Shown piece after piece: positions 50,801-63,060 of a stretch of DNA of 64,000 nucleotides. The stretch comes from Dryas octopetala (taxonomy: Eukaryota; Streptophyta; Magnoliopsida; Rosales; Rosaceae): contig OY992835.1 in the NCBI GenBank assembly GCA_963921425.1, positions 15,996,001-16,060,000 on the forward strand. Reading direction: 5' to 3'. The notes under the pieces are model-generated. The model saw only the letters and a list, made by a program, of their open reading frames with translations. It did not search any database and was not told where the DNA came from. The translations under genes and the position numbers were made by a program. How positions within the stretch are numbered: the stretch's first letter is position 1; each line of letters begins with the position of its first letter.

Positions 50801-52381
50801 TGAGTGAAACTTTAAATCAGGCATGATGATATACCAATACCAGGCTTAAGATATGCTAACCTCTTCACCAGAGACATACACAACAGGGGCTGCTTTACCA
50901 TGCTCATGCCCTTCAGCTATTATTGAAGCCATCTTCCAATTTAAAAGTATGGTTTGACATGAAAAAACAGAACCACAAATATAGAGGATAACTATAGTCA
51001 ACATGATGAACTGACATTTAGAATAAAAAATATCCTGGGCAACACAAATATTTAAGTTACAAATATGCTGCAAAAGTAAATCTCCATAAGACCAAACTGA
51101 ATCCTTACAACAACCTACTACCTGCAACACAAGTGTACTCTTCCCAACACCAGGATCACCACCAATCAAAGCCAATGAACCTTCAAACACAAAACGAGGC
51201 ACGGTTAAAATGCTTAATTATCCACTTCAATCTATGGTAACAAGACACTTTGAATTAAATACAAAAAGCTTCTAGAAGAAGCGACTAAATATACAATTGC
51301 TGTGAACGCAACATACTGAATTATACACTTTAAGTTGTTGTGAACGCAACATATGCAAAATAGAGTTCAAACTTACTCAACGGTCAATATACAAATCCTA
51401 ACAGGTGTTAGCCGATAAATGTGCATCATAGTCAAGAAGAGTTGAGGGCAAACAATTAGCTCTGGACAGTTATTACTGAACAAAAAGATACAGAATGTGA
51501 CCAAACCTCGTACAATACCACCACCAAGCACCCTTGCAACTTCACTTCCAAAAAGTCCAGGCCTAAATATCAACAAGACCAACATATACATTGAATTATG
51601 ATCACATTTCTCAACTTATCGACAAACCAAATGTTGTTCAAATAACTAAAACTAAACTGATATAAACTTACAAAGGAATCCTTATGTCTATCCAATTAAT
51701 GCCCCGGTTTACATCCGTCAACCGCATTGGCCCGCCAACCTCCTGCTGCGGCAACCACGAGCCCACTGCCTTCTCCGAAACCTCAAACCCTCTAGTCTTA
51801 CCCCCACTATCATAATCATCTCTCTCCGTAAACTCCTTGATTGTGTTGAATGTATGACACGACTGGCACTGACCCCACCACTTCGCATATGTCTCCCCAC
51901 AATTTGAGCAAACAAAACTAGTTTTGACCTTCCCCTTCTTATTACTACTCTTCACAAAGTAGTCCCTAGCAGACCCAATTCCTGACTTCACCTTCTTTAC
52001 CCTCCTAATAGTCTCCTTCCTCTGAAACTCGTCGACCCCATTTCCCAAACTCGATAAACCCATCTGGTTTTCGCTTCCTGGTTCTTGCCCGTCACTTTTG
52101 CTTATTGCGACTTTTTGGGTCGTCGCCAATCTGTGCGGGGCAGTACGGTAAACAGACCAAACACGACGGGTTTCTCCATTGGAGCTTGCACTGTTCTGGG
52201 TTGTCAGGGAATCGGTGACCAAGCTCGGTTCTTCGGCACAGCGGAGACGGGTTGTGGAGAGAAAATGGCGGGAAAATTTGGGGTTTTGGAGGGGTTGGAA
52301 GGAGGTGAGAGATGGTTTGAGAAGGTGTTTGTGGGTGTTGATCGCTCTGAGAGTGAGAGCTCTCATGTCTGATACTTGCAT
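44886..52381 (-). CDS. RADA: RADA, organellar RadA/Sms recombination branch-migration protein
   Basis: Fifteen exons: 52381-51672, 51562-51507, 51180-51122, 50932-50861, 50373-50290, 50027-49920, 49543-49481, 49168-49088, 48992-48927, 48081-47926, 47241-47164, 46679-46641, 46046-45964, 45681-45609 and 45059-44886. They total 1902 nt and 633 residues. The protein has an organelle-type presequence, a C4 zinc finger (C158, C161, C172, C175), a RecA-like ATPase with Walker [11 protein letters not shown] (about 262-271), the RadA signature KNRFG (425-429) and a C-terminal Lon-protease-like domain ending near KTC. RadA speeds branch migration of recombination intermediates; the plant protein serves mitochondrial and plastid DNA. 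A later in-frame ATG at 52366 (MRALTL) is an alternative start. The intron after exon 13 starts with GC instead of GT. Confidence 0.95.
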
Positions 52382-55300
52382 AAAAGAGTGAGATTGAAGA
52401 CAAAGACTGAGACAGCAACGCTCACTCAATACTCAATAGTCTCGACTCTTTCAATGGTCGATTTTGTAGGGTTTTAGTTGAAATGTTGAGAACCCGCGAA
52501 GTTGAAACGACTGGCTTTATTTGGAAATGGTGCGAAAAACCTGCGTTTTAGTCCTCTTCCCTCAATTAACCCACTTTCCATTTAAATTTTTAGGAGAGTT
52601 CCTTTTAGTTTTTTTTTTAATTTTATAATATACTGAATAAAATATTATGACTTTTAAAATTCTAACTAAAGTTCAATAATATTATAACTATTCTATGTTA
52701 CACAATATTGATCTATTATTTTTTATTTTTTTTCACACATACCAGGCGTTGAGCGGACGACGATCATTTTCGATTAGAACGGCAGGACATTTTTACTTCT
52801 TTGTCAAGTCTTGGTTTGTCAGCTTTATATTAGGTTTTAACTCTGAAATTTTGAGCGGAATATAATATGCAGGTTTCACAAATTTTATTCTATACCCTAA
52901 AAAGGCATGAGGTTAATCCGTATCCTATATTCTCAAAAAATAAAATAATAATAATATATTTCTTTGACAAGACAATGATCAAAGAACTTTATTTAGAAAA
53001 AATAAAGACTTTATTTAAAAAAATTAGATTTTTTTTTTCAAATAAGAAATGTTAGAATGGCTAAACTGTAAATTTTTTTAAATTTTTTCATTTTTTGTTT
53101 TCTTTTTTAGATTGGTCATTTCCCTTTATACCCCTTTATAAAGGAACAACTGCTTCTGCTTGGCTCGATTCTCGTTTCCTATATATGTATTGATGCCAGT
53201 CAGTCATTCAAAGATGTTTTGAAGAAATGCTATTAAGCTATTCAACGTGTCCGACTTAAAACCATGCATTTGAATGAAGTTGATTTCATGATCATATTAA
53301 TTAAGGTAGCTGACGATGTTATATATTTACTAAGTACTTGCTCCTACAACATAAGCAATTCAAACTTCAACAACGTAACAGTTGCGTGGTTGAATAAACG
53401 TTTATTATGTATGTGACGAATTCAATATATATTTCAGTTGTATTTTATATGCAATTTGTATAAATATACCAAAATCACCACAAAAAAAAAAAAAAAAAAC
53501 TTTGTACCTAATAAAAATAATGAATGTACCAAAATCATCCCCCTCTCCAATTAAAATATCAATTGTGAAGGCACATGCATGTGATGTATGACTGAGAAAG
53601 CCAAAAAAAGTGTTCTTCAACTTTATTTGAAAATTGGAAATGATTCTTTACTTGTGACAATTAGACAAATTCAATTAAACGATGAGTCAATAATAAAAAA
53701 TGAATATGAGATATTTTAGATTTAAAACTACTGGCAAGCAAATTGCAAAGGCATTATGCTATTTTGAGAACTCGATTCCTTAATCCTTATATCCCAAATA
53801 GAAGTTAGAAACTCCTTGATTAATGTAATGTGTTAAGAAATCAAGCTTAATTGGTTGCCACTTGTCCAGCCACTAGCCACCAGCCACATATATACTTCCC
53901 ATTAATTTGAGGTTAAATGCTTAGTTAGGTGGCATGCCTGAGTTCCAGGCTTTCAGTGTTACAGAGGATTTCTTTTCATTTCCCAAGCACGTGGGATTTA
54001 TGTTTTTTTTTTTTTTCCTTTTCGTGTTGTAAGTGGAAAATATTTAATAAAATTTCCCAAAATTAAAGATGTTCATGTTGTATTAATTGAAAGAGTTTAT
54101 TCTATGTTTTAAAACTGAAATTAATTAGCAGACAGTTGAGGTAAAGGTTCAATGCAAATTTACGACTATTGCATGTCAACCAGCTCTCACCATCTGTATC
54201 ATAAATTTACAACTACTTAAACTTGCGTGTTAATATTGAACACTTCCTATGGACATTAACTACTTAACTAATACTAGTGCTATACTGCTATTTAGCTTAA
54301 CTATTGTCAATCAGATCTTTAATGTTATTTTCTCCAACTTAGATGACACTCACATTTAGGATATTGATGTGCTTTTAATTCAACAATGAGTGTGCATATA
54401 GGAACAAAATTTGAGATGAGATAAGGAGCATTTTCCTCTTGAAAAATATTGGATATATTTGGATATCATAAAAAATTAAATAAATAAATCCATTTGAAAG
54501 AAAAATCAAAAGAAAAAAACAAGGGAAATTCTAATCTTAAACTTTTTCAATCATTTTTTTTTTATGTAAGTCTCATTCAAATATTTTAAATTTTTAATCT
54601 ATTTTTATTTCGATACCAATATTTTGTTCTTTTGTTTATATTTTTGCATTTTCAAATTCTCCATCCTTTTACATGTAAAAGCTATTTAATGTTTTTGGCC
54701 CTTTTGGGGGTCCCAAATGCTACCCCATACTTTTTCATACTTTAGGATTGAAAACGTGTACATTTAGAAAAGAATTTATAAACTAATCCACAGGTAAGAT
54801 AACACCTCAATCCATTCACACTTCACAATTAATTAAATTTAAGTTGTGTAATTTCCACATTAGTTGACCTAATTAAGCTCACCCTTCATTATCTTCTTTT
54901 TTTCCTTTTCTTTTTTTTATTTATGGAAATGAATCCCAATTTAATATTCCAAGTTCGCACCCTCTCACACCCACCCAATATATAGTTTGTTAATAATGGA
55001 GGGAAAAGAAAACTGTAACAACCAAGAAACAAAAAAGAGCGGTTAATTTGGCCATCCATTAATCTCCAAACACCAAACCTTCTAAAATTAATTAACCATC
55101 CAATTAATTACCTTTCTCCATTTCAAGGTCCAAACTCCAAACCTGTTTCTCTTTCTTTTTGTTGTCCACCTGGAATCAGAATCTTGTTCCTTTTCTATTT
55201 CTCCGATCCTTCTCTTGCACATCACATCACCATGACATAAGACAAAAGTTAGTGGCAATGTCTGTGAACATTGAAATAAAATATATATTCGTGTAGGATT

Positions 55301-55970
55301 TTGTTTATACCTTACCAATTGTTTCATCAGCCTACAAGACAGAGACAAACAATTCCTCAACTTAAACAAGAACCATAGACACATTCAAACTGTTACCGTC
55401 TTTTTGATCCTTACTGATTTGGTGCCTCTGAGAAGCTCCCTTGAATAATAGTAAGTTCTCGTTTCATCTAGAATCAGCATGCATTGAAAAGGGTCTTGCT
55501 TATTTTGCTGTTTTATGTTTGAATTTTTGTTGTTGATCTGACATGCTCACATGGGCCATATGAAATTTTCTCTTTTGCTGGGTATGTATAACACTTTTGA
55601 ATTGAGATGGGTTTTGCTTATTTTTGATCCTGTGATCCTTTCGGCTTAATCTGTAATGGGTTATGTGATTCTTTCTGTTTCTGGGTATAAACTTTGATCA
55701 AAATCAGGCTTTTGTTTTCATTTGAAGTTTCTTTGTTTGGTTTGTTTTGGTTTAATATGCTGAGGTTCATGTTTGTTCTTTTGGGTTATGGTTTAGTAAG
55801 GGTTTTGCTTATTATTAATTGCTCTTGTGTGGTTTAATCTGACATGGGTTGTGGGATGTCTTTGTGCTCATGATCATGTAGATGGAGGAGGATGATGAAG
55901 AAGAGGAACCATAATCATTCTCTAAACTATCTGGGTTAATGAGTTTGGTTCCAATTAGAGGTCTTTAATT
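52382..55970. other. Intergenic between RADA and the CHUP1-like gene
   Basis: About 3.6 kb. The first 150 bp upstream of RADA form its likely promoter. The rest is AT-rich with poly-A and poly-T runs (near 53480, 54005) and no recognised gene or element. From about 55390 on it probably holds the CHUP1-like 5' leader, with a possible leader intron from 55451 (GTAAGT) to 55880 (...TGTAG). Confidence 0.5.
55882..55914 (+). promoter_or_regulatory. Candidate upstream ORF in the leader of the CHUP1-like gene
   Basis: A short frame MEEDDEEEEP and stop, 56 bp before the main ATG and directly after a likely splice acceptor (ATCATGTAG). If it is in the mRNA it could reduce initiation at the main start. 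That the leader is transcribed this way is inferred. Confidence 0.35.
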
Positions 55971-58921
55971 ATGATGGTGGGAAAGAACAGGGGCATAAAG
56001 CCTCTTTTATTGAAATTTGGGGTGGCTTTAGCTCTCTCTTTTGCCGGATTTCTCTATTCTCGTCTCAGAACCAGAAGGATCAACCCTTCCCCGCCTCCTC
56101 CCTCGGGTTCGTTTTATCACCTTAGATTGATCTCCTTCATTTGAGTTTTTCTTTGTTTACTTGATTTAGTCAACATTTTGGTCATTGTGTATATAGATAA
56201 AGAAAGTGAAGTTGATTCAGGAGTAAGACCTCAAAGGCAGGATGGCCTTAATGCCACAAGGACAGCACACAGTTCACGCAACCTTTCAATTGCATCCGAA
56301 AAATATGTATGTTTAGCTGGATCAAAAGTCTTAGTTATATGCTATGAAATTCTTAATTTTGTTTCTGATTGATTCAAATTTTTACAGTAACAATGCTTGT
56401 ATTGCTGGATCATAAAGTCTCAATTATTTAGATAAATTTCTACATGATTCTGTAGCTTCCTAAAAAAGAAAAATAGAAAAAAATTATGTTTGAAGAGTTT
56501 GATTGGTGGTGGTAGCATTCCATCTTGTTCTTGATATTAGAGAAAGAGAAAAGCACAGGAAAGCTGTGTATTTTTGCTTATGATTACTCTAAATAATTAT
56601 CACAATTGAATCTCGGAAGGATTACTTTTCCAATTATAGAAACTAAAAGTTAGGATTAGGGAATTTTTCTCAATTCCTTGTTCCACCCTTCCTTTCCTTT
56701 GATAGGCCTGGCAACCAAACAAAGAAGGTTGACTGTGTGTACATAACTTGATTGTGCAATAATTTTCAACTGTCCGTTTGTCCAGTGATTACTTTGTGAA
56801 TATTGTGATAGGTTTTTGTAGTGAGTAATCAAACCCTTCCTATTGAAAAATTCCATTTTCTTATCTTTGTTCCTTCATTTCTTGACCATGAGAGGGGATA
56901 TATCTTTATGCCATAATACCAATTAGTTAAAAGCCAATATAGAAATTAGCTTGAAAAAATCTGCTAAAATTGCTTAAATAGATACTCCAAACTGTGCCTG
57001 TTGAAATGAAAGGGGATGTGTTTATGGCCCAATAATTATGGAAAAACAAAAGGAATGGCTCTGTTCCTGCTGGATTTGATTTCAGTGAACTAAAAATTTC
57101 TTTACTTTTTTTTACCAGGAAGAGATATACATGCCGAAGGTCAGTGTTGTTAATTGCACATCCGGTATTTCTGCATGCAGTAAACATAGTGAAGATAAAG
57201 ATGGGTTACTCTTACCAGAGTTCAATGCTCTAGTGAAGGAATTTGACTTATCTGCTGCAAATTCTGGGTTTTCTCCAAAGAAGAATGCTGAAAATCCTAG
57301 GTCATATGTAGCGACTCCAAAAGCATTTAGAACTACAGAAAAGGACGAATATGAGCAAGAAATCAGACACCTCAGAGACATGGTTAGAATGCTTCGAGAG
57401 AGGGAGCGGAATCTTGAGGTCCAGTTGCTTGAATATTATGGCCTTAAAGAGCAGGAGACTGCTGTTATGGAGCTCCAAAATCGGTTGAGGATAAGCAGTA
57501 TGGAGGCCAAGCTTTTAACTCTCAAGATTGAGTCTTTGCAGGGAGATAACCGAAGACTGGAGGCACAAGTGGCTGATCATGCAAAAGTGGTTGCTGAGCT
57601 TGAGGCTACTAGGGCAAAAATTAAGATGCTAAAAAAGAAACTCAGATTCGAAGCTGAACAGAACAAAGAACAGATCTTAATTCTTAAGCAAAGAGTTGCA
57701 AAGTTGCATGATGATGAAGCTGGTGCAAGTAATTCAGAACTTGAAATGAAGCTGAGAAGGCTAAGAGAGTTGGAGGGTGAATCTGAAGAGTTGAGAAAGT
57801 CTAATTTGAAGTTGCAACTAGAAAATTCTGAATTGGCTCGGAGGTTGGAATCCACACAAATCCTTGCAAATTCTGTTTTGGAATATCCAGAGGTAATTAG
57901 TTCATCATATTTTTTTATTTTTCCCCAGCCTTTCCTTTGTTCATTATTCTATAAAAAATTACTTTTGTACGCTTTGTTGCAGGCAGAAGCATTGAAGGAA
58001 AAGAGTGAGCGTTTAAGACATGAAAATGAAAATTTGACAAAGGAAATTGAGCAGCTCCAACTTGATCGATGTTCTGATGTTGAAGAACTAGTTTACCTCC
58101 GGTGGATAAATGCTTGCTTACGCTATGAGCTGCGGAACTTTCAGCCCCCGAGTGGTAAAACAGTGGCAAGGGACTTAAGTAAATCACTAAGCCTGAAATC
58201 TGAGGAGAAAGCCAAGCAGCTAATAGTTGAATATGCAAACACTGAAGGGATGGGGGATAAGGGGATTATCAACATTGATTTTGATTCTGATCAGTGCTCA
58301 TCCTCCCTAGCTTCTGCTGTTATGGACTACTCACCAGACTTATTTGATTTTTCTGTTGATAATTCTTCTGCAACAAAAACCAATTTTTCTGTTGACGATT
58401 CATCTGCAATGAAAACCAACACCTTGAGTAAGAACAAATTATTCAGCAAGCTTAGAAGAATTGTACTGGGTAAAGACACTCCTTATCAAAACCAGGTTTC
58501 ATCAGCGGATAAAACTGGATATGCAGAAGATAATTATTCTCCATTTTGCAGTTCAAGTAAATCAACTGCAGCTTATGCTGGACCTGAGGGTCAGAGTAAC
58601 ATATATGCAACTCCATGTCATGGTTCATCTAGAGCTTCTTTAGATATTCTCAGATGGAGGAGTCCGAAGGACCAAGATATTAAGGATATGCACAGTTTTC
58701 AGAGACATAATAGTGATATGGGATCCTTGTCTGGGTATAAGAGATTTATTTTAGGCAGTGAAGGTTCTGCTGATTCGCCATTCAAAGATCGATTTGATCA
58801 AGAATCAGATTCTACAGAGAAATCTCCGTTGGTGAAATATGCAGAAGCTTTGATGGGATCTCGTAGTCGTAGTGGAACACCGGAGGTGAAAGTACACAAA
58901 AAATCAGCATCAGCATCTTAG
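55971..58921 (+). CDS. Membrane-anchored coiled-coil protein, CHUP1/AR791-like
   Basis: Four exons: 55971-56106, 56197-56306, 57119-57892 and 57983-58921, giving 1959 nt and 652 residues. Residues about 13-32 (LLLKFGVALALSFAGFLYS) form an N-terminal membrane anchor followed by a basic RLRTRR and a proline stretch. From about 159 to 395 it is a long heptad coiled coil. This ends with DVEELVYLRWINACLRYELRN, the block shared with CHUP1, the chloroplast outer-envelope protein that links chloroplasts to actin. The C-terminal 250 residues are Ser-rich and seem disordered; the CHUP1 C-terminal domain is not evident. It resembles the Arabidopsis AR791 (At1g52080) actin-binding-family protein from memory. 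A role in organelle positioning or actin attachment is inferred. The start ATGATGGTGGG opens the membrane anchor. Confidence 0.88.
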
Positions 58922-61489
58922 CTCATTTTGACATATAGCAATCCATAGCTGCAGGATTTTCTCACTTCATCATCTGTTTATATGTACTTGTCAGTGATAT
59001 AGTTAAAAAATTAGCAAATCAAAGCCAGTGTACCATACTTTCCATTAGAAGCTAGTTAGAAATTTTTTTGCAAAATACAAAAGCATTTCGATTGATGATG
59101 AGTGTTCTGAGTTACTGTGTATGTATCACAACAGGGTTCTCTCTGAATTGTAGTAGAATCTGTGAATCAATAATTCATATGTTGGATTTCGCTTTTTTGG
59201 GTGCGAAAAAATGAACTGCGCCCACCATTGGGCTCGACCCAGAAGGTTGATGATTACGTTTTGTTGGTTTCTTTGTTTCTTTGAGAATGAGAACGTTTGG
59301 TTAAGTAACCAACTCTTGGCGCCAAAACCCCCTTCTGAAGGAGAGTGGACAAAGAACCATTCTGGTAATTTCATGATCTTGGTAAGGGTATTTCAGGCAT
59401 TTTAGGATAATTACAAGAAGGATTCTGGATCTTGAGTTGGGCGCTCCAAAAAATATTTAGGGTCCATTAGATTTTAGAGATCGACCACTAATAATGTTGG
59501 TCAAAAAGACCACTGGCTTAACCACTTGAGTTCCTAGACAAATTTTTTTTTCAAGCACTAGATAGAAGTGCCATGCGCTCGACAAGTGTATCTGCAAAAT
59601 TTGTGTAGATGCAACTCAAAAAATGCAGATGCAGCATAGAAAATGCAGATGCATCTTAATATATAGATGCACATGTCGAGCAAATGTAGCTCAAAAAATA
59701 CAGATGCACCTCAAATATACATATGCTCATGCCAAGCACTTGGCAAAATGCCGAGCACTCGACAGCCTAATTTACATTCACAAATGCGCTTTACACGCAG
59801 AGATTGTCCTTTAGGTCAAGTTGGTATCTCAATGTCTTACTTAACAAGTTTATTAGTGATTTGGTACTATTATGTAATTTACTAAAATATTTACAGGGCG
59901 GCTGACTACTCATCAACTGGATTATCATCTAGAGTTTTGAACATGTAACAATCTTTTATTTTGGTCATTAGGAAATTCTACTAACCTCCTTAAAAAATAC
60001 GTGTCCATTGCAGCTTTGCACTAACTGACTTTAATCCGCTTATTCATTTCATTAAAAATATTTTGTGTCCTATTTGCTTTGAGGATGGCCTCGTAACAAG
60101 TAGACAGGTGGAGGTGGGTTGAGACTTTAACTTACTTTAATTCACTTAACTTTACTTTACCTAGCCTAAATGAGAAAGAAACTTAGCCTACTTTATCTAC
60201 TCGTTATAATACTTAACTTCCATAACAAAATTTTTACTGAGCACTAGGCAATTGCAGAGTAACTTGCATTTGCAACTATATGCATCCTAAAAAATGCATA
60301 TGCAAGCTCAAAATTAGAATCTCCTTTAGCTTAATTTTTTTAGGTGGATTTTTAGTTAAGAACCTTATATTTTTCGTCATTGAAAGTAATTATTATTTTT
60401 TTTCATTTTCTTATTTCACATTTCATATTTTTTGGTAAAGTTTTCTTATTTCATTAACAATTAGAAAAACAAATCATTAAGTTTACGTATCCAAATAAAT
60501 GAAAGGTGCTATTTGAATTCATTCAATGAATGCTTGAACTAAAAACATGTAATCCAACTCTGTGGTTTGAAATGATATTTCTTTTGTTACTAGTCCCCGA
60601 GGAAATTGTAGTGCGTCAATCGATTACATCTACTAATATTCTAAGTTGATGAACAAATGAACATATGTAAATGAGTTACCACATCAGAAATCCACTTTTT
60701 CCTTTTTTAATTGTTTTTTTCATTTTGGCTAACTATTTCATACCAATTTTTCTATTTGCTATTTAGTCATGATCATATGTGAAAATTCACTCTAAGGGCC
60801 CATTTGGGATTGTAGTTGGATAACCAAAAATTGTTGTTGATGACAATTTTAGGCCACTCACAATAGTTTTGGTGTTTGATAATAAAAGCAAAAGTTGTAG
60901 TGTCTCACAATTTTAGGTCACTCACTACAATTTTAAAAAACAACAATCAATATATGCTTTTCAAAACTGTTGTGATGAAAGTTGTGAGCCCATTAATAAA
61001 TCTTGATCTTCAGCCCCCAACGAGCTGGCATGTGTACAAGTGTACGTGGGCTAAGACCTTTGTCTTATGACAATACACACTCTTGTTATAACTAGAGAGA
61101 CACGTGTTTGAGTGGGAATACATGAGCTAGTCATAAACCTGCTATACAACTCTGGAATTATTCAAGTAATTACAAGATAAATGCTAGGATAATTCATGTA
61201 GAAGATAATGACTGATCCTTACACTCCTGCAACTAAGTGGGCAATTAATATCATAAAAAAATTAAAATAAAATATATTTATTTTTTAATGGGTCATTAAT
61301 TGGTTTCACGGGTTAACACAAACACAACACAAAAGTTAACGGGTCACTAAAGAGTCCACACGATTGCAACACGACACGATAAGCTTCAAACCGAACATTA
61401 AATTTTTGTGTTGTTTCGTGTCATGTTAATAGGTCTGGTAAGATATTGCCAAGTCTAATTACCATATTCTAATATTGAGAAACTGATTT
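58922..61489. other. Intergenic, repeat-rich
   Basis: No gene is seen. Near 59600-59770 a motif ATGCAGATGCA(C/T)CT recurs loosely several times, with a weaker echo at 60255-60310. At about 60796-60990 a GGGCCCATTTGGGATTGTAGTTG start and a GTTGTGAGCCC end suggest a small MITE. At 61285-61440 there are ACGGGTTAACACAA / CGTGTCATGTTAATAGGTC words of a common plant repeat. Confidence 0.4.
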
Positions 61490-62445
61490 TTTAAAATCGT
61501 TCTAAATCTCTAAGAATTGAAGCTAATGACAATAAAGTTAATCTTAGTACTTTAAAGCGCGACCTAGGACTGCGTCCACAATTATAAGATTATCTTTTTA
61601 ATCAACGTGATAAAATTTGACGAGCTTATTTAAGGCTGATCTATATCAACCGATACTTTCTAACTATCCAAAATTAAGACCAATTACTCATCATCGTAGC
61701 TTTCAAATTAAGTTCGTACGTGGTTCAAAAAAATCCCTTCATGGTTAGAATATTTTCTTGAGAAAAATGCAGCTTATGGGAAAACTTTTTTCACTATTAA
61801 CGGAGTTCAAATTTGGAAGAAAGTTAGAGATGGAAAAAATTGTGCTTTTTTAAATCATGAAGGAAAAGATCTGAACTCCCCTCATAAAATTTTTGCGAGA
61901 CCATGCTTGGCCAATCTTACGGGAGATGATGGATGAGATGCTTTACTTGCCAAGGTGAATTCTTTTTGTAAGGCAAGCAACATACATATCCTAGATATGA
62001 ATGCTCGTTATGTCACAAGATGAGGTTGAGCGCGTCGTCAATAATATGACTTTACAATTAAGTATTATTACCGGGTAAACATTTTTTATGTTGCAATGAA
62101 TTCTAAATTACAAGAATTAAATAGCATGCAGTTGAGCTACTTATTCTTAGCTCGGCTTTTAATTTTCGTGAAGTGAACAATTGTTTTAGAATTGATGATG
62201 TTTATCAGTTAGTAGACAAATTCTATCCACAAGACTTTGCAGATTATGAGAAGATAGGCTTTTAACATTTTGAAAATGATGTTGTTCGCCTTCCAGAGTT
62301 CAAAAATTTGTTGACCTATTTTGATATGTCTCAATGGTTGGTTAAAACTAGAAGAATATTATTGACATATCCACTTATTTATACAGTGGTTACGCTTTTT
62401 ATACACCAATTACAGAGCGATCATTTTTTGCTATGCATATAGTTA
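61490..62445 (+). pseudogene. hAT transposase remnant (ZMYM1-like, TTF-type), internally deleted
   Basis: Plus-strand conceptual translation in shifting frames gives GLRPQL, NQRDK, then AYGKTFFTINGVQIWKKV, NCAFLNHEGKD, the TTF-type zinc-finger region of ZMYM1-like hAT transposases. It then jumps at about 61925 to DALLAKVNSFCKASNIHILDMNARYVT and ends with the C-terminal LLTYPLIYTVVTLF and a TERSFFAMHI stretch of the hAT dimerisation domain. The middle (DUF4371) part is missing, and stops and frameshifts are scattered. Ends and target duplication were not found. Confidence 0.75.
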
Positions 62446-62538
62446 TTTATTTTTGTATAAAAGTTGTTTTAAATACTGATATGTGTTTTTTTAGAATTCT
62501 TTCATGTGAGACTAATAAAGAAGTCCCCTTTTTAGCAT

Positions 62539-62754
62539 TTGCAGCTTTATGGAACGAGTGTATTCAATTTTGAGATAAATTATTCCTACAGTGAAAATGC
62601 TATGGTGGAATTTGAAGACGAAATCCTAATGTTGGGAAGAGTAGTTGAGTTTGCTAAATCACAAAAGAATGAAGCAAGCAAATACTTTCAAAATGGAAAG
62701 CAAGTTAACCATGATCGATGCATTCCTGGATATGTATGTTATAACTTAAGATGA
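62539..62754 (+). other. Unexplained 71-codon open frame
   Basis: Lies between two transposase fragments. It reads NAMVEFEDEILMLGRVVEFAKSQKN..., with natural-looking composition and a likely helix, but I recognise no family. It may be a captured exon or simply part of the transposon. Confidence 0.2.
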
Positions 62755-62876
62755 AGCAAACTGTATATGGTACATTTGTACCAGGATTTCAGATGTCCTT
62801 TAAACGAATGGAATAATGCTTTTTAATAACCAAAGAGGAAAGAGTGTTCAAAACCTTAAAAAATATAAGGTAATCC

Positions 62877-63060
62877 TTAAATAGCATGCAGTGAAGCTAC
62901 TTATTCTTAGCTCGACTTTGAATCTTTGTGAAGTGAACAATTCTTTTTGATGATTTTTGTCAATTTGTAGACAAATTCTATACTTAAGACTTTGCAAATC
63001 ATGATAAGATAAGCTTGAAAAAACAATTTCAACATTTTGAAAATGAAAAGTAATTGGGTT
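62877..63060 (+). pseudogene. Short second plus-strand fragment of the hAT transposase
   Basis: The sequence AATAGCATGCAGTGAAGCTACTTATTCTTAGCTCG and what follows repeats 62120-62290 with scattered differences. It ends at the turn-around into the minus-strand copy. Confidence 0.6.

Noticed and set aside
881-58921. A functional mitochondrial gene cluster (uS9m, PPR, MPP-alpha, RADA)
   Set aside because: Plant nuclear genes are not co-transcribed, orientations are mixed, and many nuclear genes serve mitochondria, so the grouping is most simply chance.
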